Assembly: GCA_965247475.1 (NCBI GenBank)
Contig: OZ252016.1
Coordinates: 1,488,001 to 1,552,000 of the forward strand
Length of the DNA stretch: 64,000 bases
Direction: 5' to 3'
Source of the DNA: G965247475 sp965247475
GTDB taxonomy: Bacteria; Chloroflexota; UBA11872
Position 1 is the first letter of the stretch. Each line of letters starts with the position of its first letter. Position numbers and translations under genes: made by a program. Positions 27,336 through 36,972 of this stretch are shown one piece after another. Under the pieces are notes generated by a model that worked only from the letters and a program-made list of their open reading frames with translations, had not been told where the DNA came from and ran no database searches.

Positions 27336-28655
27336 TCACGGAGCTGACGGAGAACGAGTCGGTCGCTGAAATTGCGGCAGTTCATGCGATTGCCGCTCGA
27401 ACATCTCGTCGACCATGCGCTCGATCTGGCCGGGCGTCAGGAGCGCGGACGTCAGCGGGTCTAGCAGCACGGCCTGCGCGGCCTTGCGGCGATCCCGGCC
27501 GAGCGCCGCCTGGACCGTCAACTCTTGCACGCTAATGTTCGTGCGGTTCAGACCGGCGAGCTGGCTAGGCAATTCGCCAATGTGGCAGGGACGGATTCCA
27601 GTCCCGTCAACCAGACACGGAACCTCGACACAGCACCCGTTCGGCAGATTCGTGATCAGGCCCGCGTTCGACACGTTGCCATTCACCCGAATCGATGTGT
27701 TGGTTTCCATGGCCTGAATGATCTGAACGCCGTACTCGGCACTGCGCGCGATCTCCAGCGGGTCCGTCACGGATAGCTTCCGCCGGATCGCCTCCTGGGA
27801 GGCCTCGCGCTCTGCCGGCCAGAAGCTGGGATAGTTCCACTTCTCCGGGATGTACGCGGCGATCACATCTCCGTTCTTCCGGTAGTAGGGAACGTACTCC
27901 GACATGTGATGGCTGAACTCGGTCACGAAGTAGTCGAAGTGCCGGAGAATGTCGAACCGGATGGGATCTTGCGCAACGATTGCCGGGTCGTCGGCAGCCT
28001 CGCGCAGCAGCGGGTAGGCGTCCCGGCCGTCGTGCTCGAACTCCAGAAACCACGCCATGTGGTTGATGCCGGCGACCCAGTAGGTCACCTCGTCAGCGGG
28101 AATCCCGCAGTACCGGGCCAGCTGCCGTGACGTGTTCTGCACGCTGTGGCATAGGCCTACGTTTCGGATCCCGGTGGCCGCGCTCATGGCCCAGCAGTTC
28201 ATGGCCATGGGGTTGGCGTAGTTGATGAGCAGCGCGTCCGGGCAGAGTTCCTCCATTTCGGTACACAGATCGATCAGAAACGGAATCGTTCGCAGGCCGC
28301 GGAAAACGCCGCCAGGTCCCAAGGTGTCGCCCACCGTCTGGTCGATGCCAAAGCGAGCGGGAACCTCGATGTCGACCTCGAACGGCGCTACGCCGCCGAT
28401 CATGACCATCACGATCACGTAGTCGGCGCCCGCCAGCGCCTCGCGCCGCGTGGCGGGGACCTCAATGCGCATTCCGGCGCCGACTTGCTCAACGGCCCGC
28501 CGCGCGTACGCCTCGGTGTTCGCCAGCCGATCCGGATCGATGTCAACCAGGCTGACCAACGTGGAGTCGGCAAGCTCGGGATGGGTCAACATATCGGTGA
28601 TGAGGCGCGTCGCGAACACCGTGCTGCCAGCGCCGATCATGGCCACCCTAGGCAT
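27336..28655 (-). CDS. Glycoside hydrolase family 4, alpha-galactosidase (MelA)-like
   Basis: 439 residues: MPRVAMIGAGSTVFATRLIT Rossmann start, NYANPMAMNCWAM, LCHSVQNTSRQLA (Cys and His metal ligands) and VAGINHMAWFLEF. The C-terminal INLPNGCCVEVPCLVDGTGI region (here LITNLPNGCCVEVPC) is the hallmark of the alpha-galactosidase branch. It needs NAD+ and a divalent metal and acts in the cytoplasm on an imported galactoside-like compound. It appears to begin the importer block; the hydantoinase remnants lie upstream. Confidence 0.93.
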   Translation of the reverse strand: MPRVAMIGAGSTVFATRLITDMLTHPELADSTLVSLVDIDPDRLANTEAYARRAVEQVGAGMRIEVPATRREALAGADYVIVMVMIGGVAPFEVDIEVPARFGIDQTVGDTLGPGGVFRGLRTIPFLIDLCTEMEELCPDALLINYANPMAMNCWAMSAATGIRNVGLCHSVQNTSRQLARYCGIPADEVTYWVAGINHMAWFLEFEHDGRDAYPLLREAADDPAIVAQDPIRFDILRHFDYFVTEFSHHMSEYVPYYRKNGDVIAAYIPEKWNYPSFWPAEREASQEAIRRKLSVTDPLEIARSAEYGVQIIQAMETNTSIRVNGNVSNAGLITNLPNGCCVEVPCLVDGTGIRPCHIGELPSQLAGLNRTNISVQELTVQAALGRDRRKAAQAVLLDPLTSALLTPGQIERMVDEMFERQSHELPQFQRPTRSPSAP

Positions 28656-28747
28656 ATCGGCTCCTCATCACCCCTCACGCCGACGCGCGTATCGCCACCA
28701 AGCGCCGCCGCCCGCCACAGCACGCGGCTTGCCGCGTCGATGCACGT

Positions 28748-29300
28748 TCAGTCGTTCGACAGCCCAGCGAAGCGTGCCGCGTTGGCGCCGAGGATGAGCC
28801 GCTTCTCATCGTCCGATGAGGAAGTTGGCGTGACTCGTGATCATCGTGAGGTTTTGCTTGTAGGTGCAACGGCCCTCAGTCCATGGCCAGTCTGTACCCC
28901 ACATGACGCGTTCGGCGCCGACACCCTTCACGAGCCCCTCGAGCAGGGCGAGGCCATTGGGATAGGGGCATTCCCATTCCGGGCCTTCCAGCCGTGCGTT
29001 CGCCCAAGCCATCTCATCGCCAAAGAGAATTGTCACGGCGGCGATGTCGGTGGATAGGTTGTCGTACTTGCCGAGCAGCTGGACGAAGGGCTCCATGAGC
29101 GGAAACGGCGGGCGGCTGTTGACCAGCCACTGCTCGCCCCAGTTGAAGCACCCCCAATGGGTCAACAGGAATCGGACCGATGGGAAATCGCGTGCCACTG
29201 GCTCGAAGAGGTCGATGAACTCTTGGTAGTCCGAGACGCAGGCCCGCAAGCTCGGATCGTTCCAGTGCTCCCAGGCCATGATGATCGAACAGGTGGGCGC
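28748..29300 (-). pseudogene. C-terminal half of an amidohydrolase, fused to hydantoinase B remnant and frameshifted
   Basis: Reads IIMAWEHWNDPSLRACVSDY, RFLLTHWGCFNWGEQWLVN, RVMWGTDWPWTEGRCTY and on to HANFL. A one-base shift near 28815 then changes the frame, and the last part SDDEKRLILGANAARFAGL ends at a TGA at 28748-28750. The N-terminal half with the HxH motif is absent; upstream sequence switches to hydantoinase B near 29290. It is distinct from the intact amidohydrolases in the window. Non-functional as read. Confidence 0.75.
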
Positions 29301-30407
29301 CGCAGCCCCAGCCATAGTTGCCGGCTACCGACTGCTCCGAGATCGCCTGGGTTGCGGCGCGGCGAATGCAGTCAACCAGGGTGCCCGCCGTCTTGAAGCC
29401 CCAGAAGACTGGCGACGGCCGCGTGGCGTTGAACACCGATTGGGCGGCGATCAGCGGCCGAACCGGCCGAAAGTGCCCTTCATTCGACGGCCCATGCGGG
29501 CTCGTCAGGCTCTTGAACGCGATCCGACAGATCGCGGCGGTGTAGTTCGGGTTCATGTTGTAAGGCCCCGCGCACGGGCCGCTCGAACCGGTGAGATCCA
29601 CGACCATGTCGGACTCCTCGATGCTCAGGATCACCTTGATGCGGACCGGTTCATCGCGGTTGACCCCGTCGTCGTCCAGAAAGAGCTCCGCCGCATAGCG
29701 ACCGTCGGGTATCTCCCGGACCTTGGCGCGGGCGTAGGTCTCGCCCTGCACCAGTAGCGCATCGCAGCATATTCGCGGTAGAGCTCGTAGCCGTGGCGGT
29801 CGATCACCTCGACGAGGCGCGCCTCGCCCACAATGCAGGCGCCCACCTGCGCTTGCAGGTCGCCGAGCAGCGTGGACATCGACGTGCGGCTGTTGGCCGC
29901 CATCAGGCGGACGATCTCCTCGTTGAGGCGGCCTTCGCGGTGCAGGTGAACGGTCGGGATCACCAGGCCTTCCTGGTAGATCTCGGTGGCATCCGTGCTT
30001 GCAAAGCCGGCCTTGCCGCCCAGGTCGATCAGATGCACGCGGACCGCGGTGAAGCCGAACAGCTCGCCCCGGTAGTAGGCGGGCTTCACGATGCTGACGT
30101 CCTGCGGGTGCTGCGAGCAGCGATACGGATCGTTGACCGGAAAGACATCGCCGGCACGCATGTGCTGGGCGCCGCCCACATCCTCGATCACCGCCCGGAC
30201 CGCGTTGGGGAGATCGCACAGGAAGTACGGCAGCCCGTCGGCCTGGGCGAGCGTCTCCGCCCGCTCGTTGAAGAACGCGACCGAGAAGTCCAGCGATTCG
30301 TAGATGATCGGACTGAACGCCGACCGCATGATCTTGGTCCTCATCTCGCCCGTGACCGAGATCAGCGCGTTGCGAACCAGCTCAATCGTGACCGTGTCAG
30401 CCGGCAT
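29290..30407 (-). pseudogene. hyuB: Hydantoinase/oxoprolinase subunit B, frameshifted and C-terminally truncated
   Basis: N-terminal 230 residues are clear: DTVTIELVRNALISVTGEMR, FSVAFFNERAETLAQADGLP, DVFPVNDPYRCSQHPQDVSI and HLIDLGGKAGFASTDATE. A one-base shift near 29765 moves the rest to another frame (LVQGETYARAKVREIPDGRY, VVDLTGSSGPCAGPYNMNPN, SEQSVAGNYGWGCGAHLF). The remaining 150-200 residues of a normal HyuB are missing, replaced by half an amidohydrolase. Intact HyuA lies upstream. The AB complex would be ATP-dependent (hydantoin or 5-oxoproline ring opening), but it cannot form from this copy. Confidence 0.82.
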
Positions 30408-30478
30408 GTGCGCCCCGATCCATGCTGAGCGCGGGGCCGCTTGGCGGGCTTTGGAGAACGATCAGCCCCGGCATCGGG

Positions 30479-32503
30479 CTAGGCGGCCTGTGTGGCGATG
30501 ATCATGAGTCCGTATGGATCGACCGTGAGCCGCGCGCCGGGCGGGACCACGGTGGTGCTGCTTTCCTCCGTGACGATGGCGGGCCCCGCAAACGTGTGGC
30601 CGGCGCGCAGATCGGCGCGGTCGTAGAACGACGTGGCGGAAAAGGCGCCCTCGAAGTAGACAGGCGACTGCCTGTACGACGTTGGTCGTGAGCCGGGCCC
30701 GGCGGCCTCGATCGGCTCGAGCTCGGGATGGACGGTGGCGCCGCGCGCCGCCAGACGCCGGTTGACGATCTCAACCGGCTCGGGCAAGTCGTAGCCGTAG
30801 ACACGGCGATGCGCCGCGTCAAACAGATCCTTGACCGCTCCCGGAGCAACGCTGCGCGGCACCGGCAGCGTCAAGGTGTGCTCCTGTCCGCGATAGCGCA
30901 GGTCTAGCTGGCGCACGAATTCGTGCGAGCACTCGAGCACGTCTTGCTGCACCAGCACGGCACGACCGTCTGCCTCCAATTCGGCGAACAGCGACTCGAG
31001 CTCGTGTGGAGAGCCGCCGTCGGCGGCGAGCACAACTGTTCGAACCAGATCCTGCCGGAAGTCCGCGAACAACATGCCCCACGCGGAGAACGTCCCCGGC
31101 GCCGCTGGGATGACGACCTTGGAGACGCCGATCTCCCGTGCGATGCCGACGGCGTGCATTGGCCCCGCGCCGCCAAAGGCGAGCAGGCTGAAGTCACCGG
31201 GCGACAGCCCGCGGCCGATCGTGATCTCACGCACGGCGTTGGCCATGTGGTTCGTCACGAGTCGCACGATCCCTTCGGCCGCTTGCTCGAGGCTCATGCC
31301 TAGGGGCCGGGCCACCCGCCGCGTCACCGCGTCGGCGGCCAGGTCGGGCCGGATCTGGAGCCCCGGGGCGGCAAACGCATCCGTACCGATGCGCCCGAGC
31401 ACCAGGTTGGCGTCGGTGACGGTCGGCTCACGTCCGCCGCGTCCGTAGCACGCCGGTCCCGGTCGCGCGCCGGCGCTCTGCGGACCGACCCGCAAGGAGC
31501 CGCCGAACTCCACACGCGCCAGCGAGCCGCCGCCGGCGCCGATCGCGTTGACTTGCAGCATGGGCAGCCGGTTGATGTCCGTGTCGCTGGTCAGACCCAC
31601 TTCGCCGTCGATGACCAGACGCACGTCGCAACTGGTGCCGCCCATGTCGAGGCTGATCATGTTGGCGTCGCCGAGCCGGCGAGCCACCTGCGAGGCGCCA
31701 ATCGCGCCGCCCGCCGGGCCGGACAGCAACGTCTGTATCGACTGTATCGACCGGGCCTTGGCCAGGTCCGTGTTCATGATGCCGCCGTTGCACTGCATCA
31801 CATAGAGCGAGCGGCGATACCCCCGCCGGGCCAGTTGGTGCTCGAGATCCTCCAGATAGGCGGTGATCAACGGCTGCAAGTAGGCGTTCATGACGACGGT
31901 GCTGGTGCGCTCGTACTCGCGCCATTCCCCGCTGACTTCGTGGGAGGCGGAGATGCTCACCCCGTCCATGCGCTGTTGGAGGATTCGCTTGATCCCCAAC
32001 TCATGCGCCGGGTTGGCATAGGCGTGCAGGGTGCAAACGGCCACCGAGCGCACCCCACGCTCCGTGAGCGCCCGCGCCGTTGCCTCTACGGCGGTGGCGT
32101 CGAGCGCGGCGAGCACCTGGCCGAAGGCATCGACCCGCTCGTCGACCTCGAACACCAGGTCCCGTTGCACGAGCGGTCGGGGCTTCCAGTAGACATAGCT
32201 GTACATATCCGGCTTGTCCATGCGGCCGATCGCGTAGACGTCGCGAAAGCCCCTGGTTGTCACCAGCCCGGTCGTGGCGCCCTTGCCCTCGAGAATCGCG
32301 TTCAGACCAATGGTGGTGCCGTGGACGAAGAAGTCGACATCGGCGAGCTCGACGCCGGAACTCGCCAGGCACGCCAGCACGCCGTCCGCCAGGGCGTCCG
32401 GGCTCGAGGGCGATTTGGCGACCCGCAGCTCCCGTGTCTCATGGTCGAAAACCACGAGATCGGTGAAGGTGCCGCCGATGTCGACGGCCAGGCTTTGGCT
32501 CAC
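30479..32503 (-). CDS. hyuA: Hydantoinase/oxoprolinase subunit A
   Basis: 674 residues from a GTG that overlaps the upstream ATPase stop (GTGA). Typical features: AVDIGGTFTDLVVFDHETRE, FFVHGTTIGLNAILEGKGA, LSGPAGGAIGASQVAR, ISLDMGGTSCDVRLVIDG and the C-terminal AGPAIVTEESSTTVVPPGA. The length matches HyuA. Together with HyuB it hydrolyses N-methylhydantoin, hydantoin or 5-oxoproline at the cost of ATP. The downstream HyuB is broken, so HyuA may lack its partner unless another copy exists. Confidence 0.93.
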   Translation of the reverse strand: MSQSLAVDIGGTFTDLVVFDHETRELRVAKSPSSPDALADGVLACLASSGVELADVDFFVHGTTIGLNAILEGKGATTGLVTTRGFRDVYAIGRMDKPDMYSYVYWKPRPLVQRDLVFEVDERVDAFGQVLAALDATAVEATARALTERGVRSVAVCTLHAYANPAHELGIKRILQQRMDGVSISASHEVSGEWREYERTSTVVMNAYLQPLITAYLEDLEHQLARRGYRRSLYVMQCNGGIMNTDLAKARSIQSIQTLLSGPAGGAIGASQVARRLGDANMISLDMGGTSCDVRLVIDGEVGLTSDTDINRLPMLQVNAIGAGGGSLARVEFGGSLRVGPQSAGARPGPACYGRGGREPTVTDANLVLGRIGTDAFAAPGLQIRPDLAADAVTRRVARPLGMSLEQAAEGIVRLVTNHMANAVREITIGRGLSPGDFSLLAFGGAGPMHAVGIAREIGVSKVVIPAAPGTFSAWGMLFADFRQDLVRTVVLAADGGSPHELESLFAELEADGRAVLVQQDVLECSHEFVRQLDLRYRGQEHTLTLPVPRSVAPGAVKDLFDAAHRRVYGYDLPEPVEIVNRRLAARGATVHPELEPIEAAGPGSRPTSYRQSPVYFEGAFSATSFYDRADLRAGHTFAGPAIVTEESSTTVVPPGARLTVDPYGLMIIATQAA

Positions 32504-33506
32504 GTCGGCGCCGCCTCCTCCTCAGATTCGGAGGAGTAGAGGAAGCAGGCGACCGGATGGCCTGGCTTGGCCTCCAGCAGCGCCGGTTCCTCGCGCCGAC
32601 AACGGTCCATCACGAATGCACAGCGCGTTTGGAAGCGACACCCGGTTGGAATGTTGGCGGGGCTGGGCGGTTCGCCCGGCAGCAGTATGCGTTCCCGTTT
32701 GGTGAACGGATCCGGGATCGGGATCGAAGCGATCAGTGCTTGCGTGTACGGGTGCAGGGGGTCGTCGAAGACCTGCGCGGCGGTGGCGATCTCGACAATC
32801 GCGCCCAGGTACATCACGGCCACGCGGTCGCAGGTGTGCCGCACGATGGTGAGGTCGTGCGAGATCAACAGGTAGGAAACCCCGGTCTCACTCTGGACCT
32901 GCTCGAGCAGATCGACGACCGTCAGCTTCATGGACGAGTCCAGGGCCGAGGTCGGTTCATCCAGAACGATGAAGCCGGGCTCGGTCGCCAGGGCACGCGC
33001 GATCGCCACCCGCTGCTGCTGCCCGCCGCTCAGTTGATGCGGATACCGGCCGCGGTGCATCGGTTCGAGCCCCACCTGGCCCAACAGCTCGAGCACGCGC
33101 GTCCCCACGGCCGCGTCGCGGGCCAAGGCGTGGATGCGCAGCGGCTCCGCCAAGGTCGCCCGGACGTCACGCATCGGGCTCAGCGATTGGCCGGCGTCCT
33201 GGAAGACGATCTGCATGCGACGGCGCAGCTCGCGCAACCGGCGGCCGGTGGCCTGCGTCACGTCCTCGTCGCCGAACATGACCGACCCGGCGGTGGGCTC
33301 GAGCAGCCGCTCTCCCCCACGAGCCCGAAGGTCTCGTGCGCGCGCGCCTTGAACGTCACCCCGTCAACCGCACGCACGGGCCAGTGACGCCGTAGCTGCT
33401 CGGGCGTCCCGCGGAGCTCGCGGTGACCGCGCGACGGGAAGTACTTGAACAGATTGGCGACGCTAAGGAGCGGCGAATCACGGATGACTGCTTCCTGGCA
33501 GAGCAC
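32500..33506 (-). pseudogene. Oligopeptide ABC importer ATPase (OppF type) with Walker A deleted
   Basis: The N-terminal part reads SPLLSVANLFKYFPSRGH and VRAVDGVTFKARAHETFGLV up to GESGC at about 33315. It then jumps, out of frame, to LLEPTAGSVMFGDEDVTQAT. The usual GKTTLGRLILRL segment, about 14 residues holding the nucleotide-binding Lys, is missing. The rest is intact (LSGGQQQRVAIARALATEPG, FIVLDEPTSALDSS, CRFQTRCAFVMDRC). Loss of Walker A plus a frameshift makes it non-functional. No permease genes of its own are in view. The GTG start at 33504-33506 is a guess. Confidence 0.82.
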
Positions 33507-33947
33507 CTGGTGAGTCGGTGCAACGTCAAGGCTTGGGGGTCTCGCGGACCGGCAGACGGGCAGCACCTACGCGCAGCGGTCCGCGAATCGGCAGCCCGGC
33601 GGCGGACGCAGCAGGTTGGGAACGGACCCGGGAATGCGCTCGATGTCCGACAGTGGGCTGTTGGACTCGTGACAGGCAGCGGTCAATTTGGCGCGCGACG
33701 ACCGGATGATTTGGCGCCCAGAGCGGCCTGCGGCGGTCCGGCGCTATTCTGATTCGTGCGCGGGGCTGGCTCGGCTGCCTGCGGATACGGACGCGAGACG
33801 ATGCGAGCGATCGGCCGACGATTGACGCCGGGGCCGATTGCGATCTCGGCCGTCGCCGTCCTCACCATCTGCCGCAAGGCCGGGGCGGCTGCCGCCCCGA
33901 CGGACGCGTCTTCCGCCGGGACCCCTCCCGCATAGCTGGCTTCCACG
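33507..33947. other. Intergenic region without a convincing gene
   Basis: About 440 bp between the broken ATPase and the plus-strand 2-hydroxyacid dehydrogenase. Open frames on both strands are compositionally biased and lack family motifs. It should carry promoters in both directions, but none is clear. No repeats were recognised. Confidence 0.5.
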
Positions 33948-34982
33948 TTGCCGGACCACCGCATCGTTCTCACCTACGATCCTGATGGGACGCTGGCCGA
34001 CCGCGTCCGCGCCGCGCTGCCGGACCGTTCGCTCGAGATCGTCCGGGCGCTGACGGCGGACGCGGTGCTTGGCGCGGTACCCGGCACGACGATCTTCTCT
34101 GGCAACTACCTGGCTCCGGCGGCGCTACGGCGCGCGCGTGCGCTGCGCTGGATTCAGACCGTGGGCGCCGGCGTGGACGTGCTGCTGTCGGCCGAACTCG
34201 CGGCCACGGACATCGTCGTCACGAACACCAGCGGCGCGTTCGCCGTCCAGATGGCCGAGCACGCGCTGGCGCTGATGTTCGCGCTGGCGCGTCGACTGCC
34301 CCAGGGGGTGCGGTCACAGTCGGCCCGGCGCTATGTGCCCGAACCCCGCGACGAGCTGTTCGAGCTGACCGGCAAGACGCTCGGCATCGTGGGGTTCGGC
34401 GACGTTGGACAGGCGCTGGCGCGTCGCGCGCGGGGGATTGGCATGCGTGTGATCGCCGTAAGGCGCCGCCCGCGCGGCTCGCCCACGGCCCACGCGCTGA
34501 CGCCGGAGCTGTGGCTCGACCCGCTCGCGGGCTCGGAGGGCGGCGATCCGTCGGCGCTCGCCGACGAAGTCCTGGGACCCGACCGGCTGGACGACCTGCT
34601 GCGCGACTCCGACATCGTGGCAAACGTGGTCCCGCTGACGCCGGCAACGGCGGGCCTGTTCGGCCGGGAGCAGTTCGCGCGTATGCGGCCGACGGCGTGC
34701 TTCATCAACGTGGGGCGCGGTGAGACGGTGGATCAGGACGCGCTGATCGACGCGCTGCGCGACGGCGCGATCGCGGCCGCCGGCTTGGATGTCACCACGC
34801 CCGAGCCGCTGCCGCCGGACTCTCCCCTCTGGGCGATGCCGAACGTGATTCTCACAGCCCACTACGCGGGCTGGTCCGACACGATGCTCGAACGCATCTA
34901 CGCGATCTTCCTGGACAACCTGGGTCGATTCGATCGCGGCGAGCCGCTGCGCAACCAAGTGGACGTGCGCGCCGGGTACTGA
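33948..34982 (+). CDS. D-isomer specific 2-hydroxyacid dehydrogenase
   Basis: 344 residues from a TTG (LPDHRIVLTYDPDGTLADRV). Substrate domain first, then the inserted NAD domain: GKTLGIVGFGDVGQALARRA. The catalytic triad is in place: Arg in FINVGRGETVDQDAL, Glu in DVTTPEPLPPDSPLW and His in VILTAHYAGWSD. Such enzymes interconvert 2-hydroxy and 2-oxo acids, for example glyoxylate or hydroxypyruvate reduction. An insertion near residue 180-205 (ALTPELWLDPLAGSEGGDP) is longer than usual. It starts a plus-strand group with a lactonase and an SDR. Confidence 0.92.
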   Translation: MPDHRIVLTYDPDGTLADRVRAALPDRSLEIVRALTADAVLGAVPGTTIFSGNYLAPAALRRARALRWIQTVGAGVDVLLSAELAATDIVVTNTSGAFAVQMAEHALALMFALARRLPQGVRSQSARRYVPEPRDELFELTGKTLGIVGFGDVGQALARRARGIGMRVIAVRRRPRGSPTAHALTPELWLDPLAGSEGGDPSALADEVLGPDRLDDLLRDSDIVANVVPLTPATAGLFGREQFARMRPTACFINVGRGETVDQDALIDALRDGAIAAAGLDVTTPEPLPPDSPLWAMPNVILTAHYAGWSDTMLERIYAIFLDNLGRFDRGEPLRNQVDVRAGY

Positions 34983-34991
34983 GCAATCTGT

Positions 34992-35107
34992 CATTCCGAC
35001 GCGGAGCGGAGGGATCGCATGGCCTAGGGACCGGCGCAAGCGCCTTCGCAAGGTCGGCGGCCGTGCGATTCCTTCAATGAAGGTGGCCCGACCTTCAGGT
35101 TGGGATG
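34992..35107 (-). repeat. Dispersed repeats, families A and B (reverse copies)
   Basis: CATTCCGACGCGGAGCGGAG onward is a reverse family-A copy, followed by GCAAGGTCGGCGGCCG. AGGTGGCCCGACCTTCAGGT at 35081 onward is a short reverse family-B copy carrying the same hairpin core. It fills the spacer between the dehydrogenase and the lactonase. Confidence 0.65.
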
Positions 35108-35186
35108 ACCCTGGAGGCAGGCCGCGGCGGCCCGGATTCGGGTACCGTGGGGCGCTCTGGCCGAGTCGTGCACGAGGAGCCAAACC

Positions 35187-36056
35187 ATGCCGCTCCGATC
35201 GGTGAGCGATATCGAGGTTGTGGTCGGCAGTGCCAACAGCGGCCTCGACCACCCGGAGGGCGTCACCTGGGGTCCCGACGGCCACGCCTACGCGGGCGGC
35301 GAGATCGGACAGATCTATCGGATTGACGTCGCGGCCGGCACGTTCGAGGAGATCGCCCGCTCGGAGGGATTCATGGGCGGGGTCGCCTGCGATGCCGCGG
35401 CCAACGTCTACGCCTGCGCCGCCGAGGGACACATGGTCGTCCGGGCCAACGCGGACGGCACGCTCGACGTGATCAGTCGCGGGACCGCTGACCTGCCCAT
35501 GGAAATGCCCAACTATCCGTGCTTCCATCCCTCGGGGGATCTCTACGTCTCCGACTCTGGCGAGTGGGAGGCGGGCACGGGCCGGATCTATCGCATCCGG
35601 CCGGACGGCTCGACCGAGCTCTTCAGCCGCGCCGCGAAGCAATTCACGAACGGGATGTGCCTGAGTCCCGACGCCGAATGGCTGTACGTCGTCGAATCCA
35701 ACATGCCCGGCGTGTCGCGCGTTCGAATTAACGACGACGGCAGCGCGGGGGAACGACAGATCGTCACCGCGCTGCCGGGCGACGTCCCCGACGGGGTGCA
35801 GTTCGACGAGGACTGGAATCTCTACATCACGCTCTACGCCCCCGACCGCATCTACCGCATGGAACCGTCGGGGCGCACCGAGATCCTGGTGGAGGACCCG
35901 ACACACACAATCATGGCCTCGGCCACCAACATCGTGTTCGGGGGCGCGGATCGGCGCGACTTGCTGCTCGCCAACCTGGGCCGCTGGCATATCGGCCGCC
36001 TCCGCATGGATACGCCCGGCGCCCCGCTGGCCTATCCGGCCCCGATCGGCGGCTAG
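35187..36056 (+). CDS. SMP-30/gluconolactonase family protein
   Basis: 289 residues forming a six-bladed propeller: metal Glu in LDHPEGVTWGPDGHAYAGGE, ANVYACAAEGHMVVRANADG, YVSDSGEWEAGTGRIYRI, and NGMCLSPDAEWLYVVESNMP with the Asn and Asp metal ligands. The likely role is hydrolysis of sugar lactones. It lies between a 2-hydroxyacid dehydrogenase and an SDR, which together suggest sugar-acid metabolism. A second SMP-30 gene is at 58763. Confidence 0.9.
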   Translation: MPLRSVSDIEVVVGSANSGLDHPEGVTWGPDGHAYAGGEIGQIYRIDVAAGTFEEIARSEGFMGGVACDAAANVYACAAEGHMVVRANADGTLDVISRGTADLPMEMPNYPCFHPSGDLYVSDSGEWEAGTGRIYRIRPDGSTELFSRAAKQFTNGMCLSPDAEWLYVVESNMPGVSRVRINDDGSAGERQIVTALPGDVPDGVQFDEDWNLYITLYAPDRIYRMEPSGRTEILVEDPTHTIMASATNIVFGGADRRDLLLANLGRWHIGRLRMDTPGAPLAYPAPIGG

Positions 36057-36147
36057 GCCGGCGACCGCCTATCCTGAGCCCATCGAAGGACCAGTCCCGA
36101 TCCCGTCGAGGGACCTGTCCTGAGCCTGTCGAAGGAGCCGCACCGGC

Positions 36148-36909
36148 GTGGACCTTGAAGACCAGGTCGCGATCGTCACCGGCGGGGCGTCCGGCATCGG
36201 CGCCGCCTGCGTGGACGCGCTGGCGGCCGACGGCGCACGTGTGACGGTCGCTGACATTCAGGACGAGGCCGGCCGTGCGAAGGTCGACGAGCACGGCGCC
36301 GGGCGCGCGCTGTTTGCCCACACCGATGTCTCGCGCGCGGCCGACGCCGAGCGCTGTGTCGAGGCCACCGTGGAGACGTTCGGGCGGCTGGACATCCTGG
36401 TGAACAACGCCGGGACCTTCGTGTACAAGCCGCTGCACGAGTACAGCGAAGCCGAGTGGGACCTGGTGCTGGACGTGAACCTGAAGGGAATGTTCCTGCT
36501 CGGCAAGTTCGCGATCCCGCATCTCCGGGCGGCGGGCGGCGGCAGCATCGTCAACATGGCCTCCGTTCACGCCCAGGCCACCACCGCCAACCTGACGTCC
36601 TACGCGGCCTCGAAGGCGGGCATCTTGGGTCTCACGCGCGCGATGGCGCTGGACTATGGGCCCGACGGGATTCGCGTGAACGCGATCGTGCCGGGCGCCA
36701 TCGACACCCCGCTGTCCCGGCGCAACGCCGTCGAGGCGGGCATCGCCGAAGCGGACATCGAGGCGTCCTGGGCGCCGATCCACGCCCTGGGGCACCACGG
36801 CCAGCCCGCCGACGTCGCGCACATGGTCGTCTTCCTGTGCACGGACAAGGCGCGATTCATTACCGGCAGCGCATTCGCGGTCGACGGCGGGCTGCTGGCC
36901 CGCGCCTAG
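36148..36909 (+). CDS. SDR family NAD(P)-dependent oxidoreductase
   Basis: 253 residues from a GTG (MDLEDQVAIVTGGASGIGAA). NNAG in LVNNAGTFVYK, Ser in VNMASVHAQATTANLTSY, YxxxK in SYAASKAGILGL, C-terminal FITGSAFAVDGGLLA. An Asp at the end of strand two (VADIQDEAG) suggests NAD(H). It follows the lactonase by about 90 bp that hold the TTCGA-type repeat element twice. It probably oxidises a sugar or polyol. Confidence 0.92.
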   Translation: MDLEDQVAIVTGGASGIGAACVDALAADGARVTVADIQDEAGRAKVDEHGAGRALFAHTDVSRAADAERCVEATVETFGRLDILVNNAGTFVYKPLHEYSEAEWDLVLDVNLKGMFLLGKFAIPHLRAAGGGSIVNMASVHAQATTANLTSYAASKAGILGLTRAMALDYGPDGIRVNAIVPGAIDTPLSRRNAVEAGIAEADIEASWAPIHALGHHGQPADVAHMVVFLCTDKARFITGSAFAVDGGLLARA

Positions 36910-36972
36910 CTCTCGCCGCCTCCGACCTGGCTCCTCAGCGCCTCGTGCACGAGCTCCGGCACGGCCCAGGAC

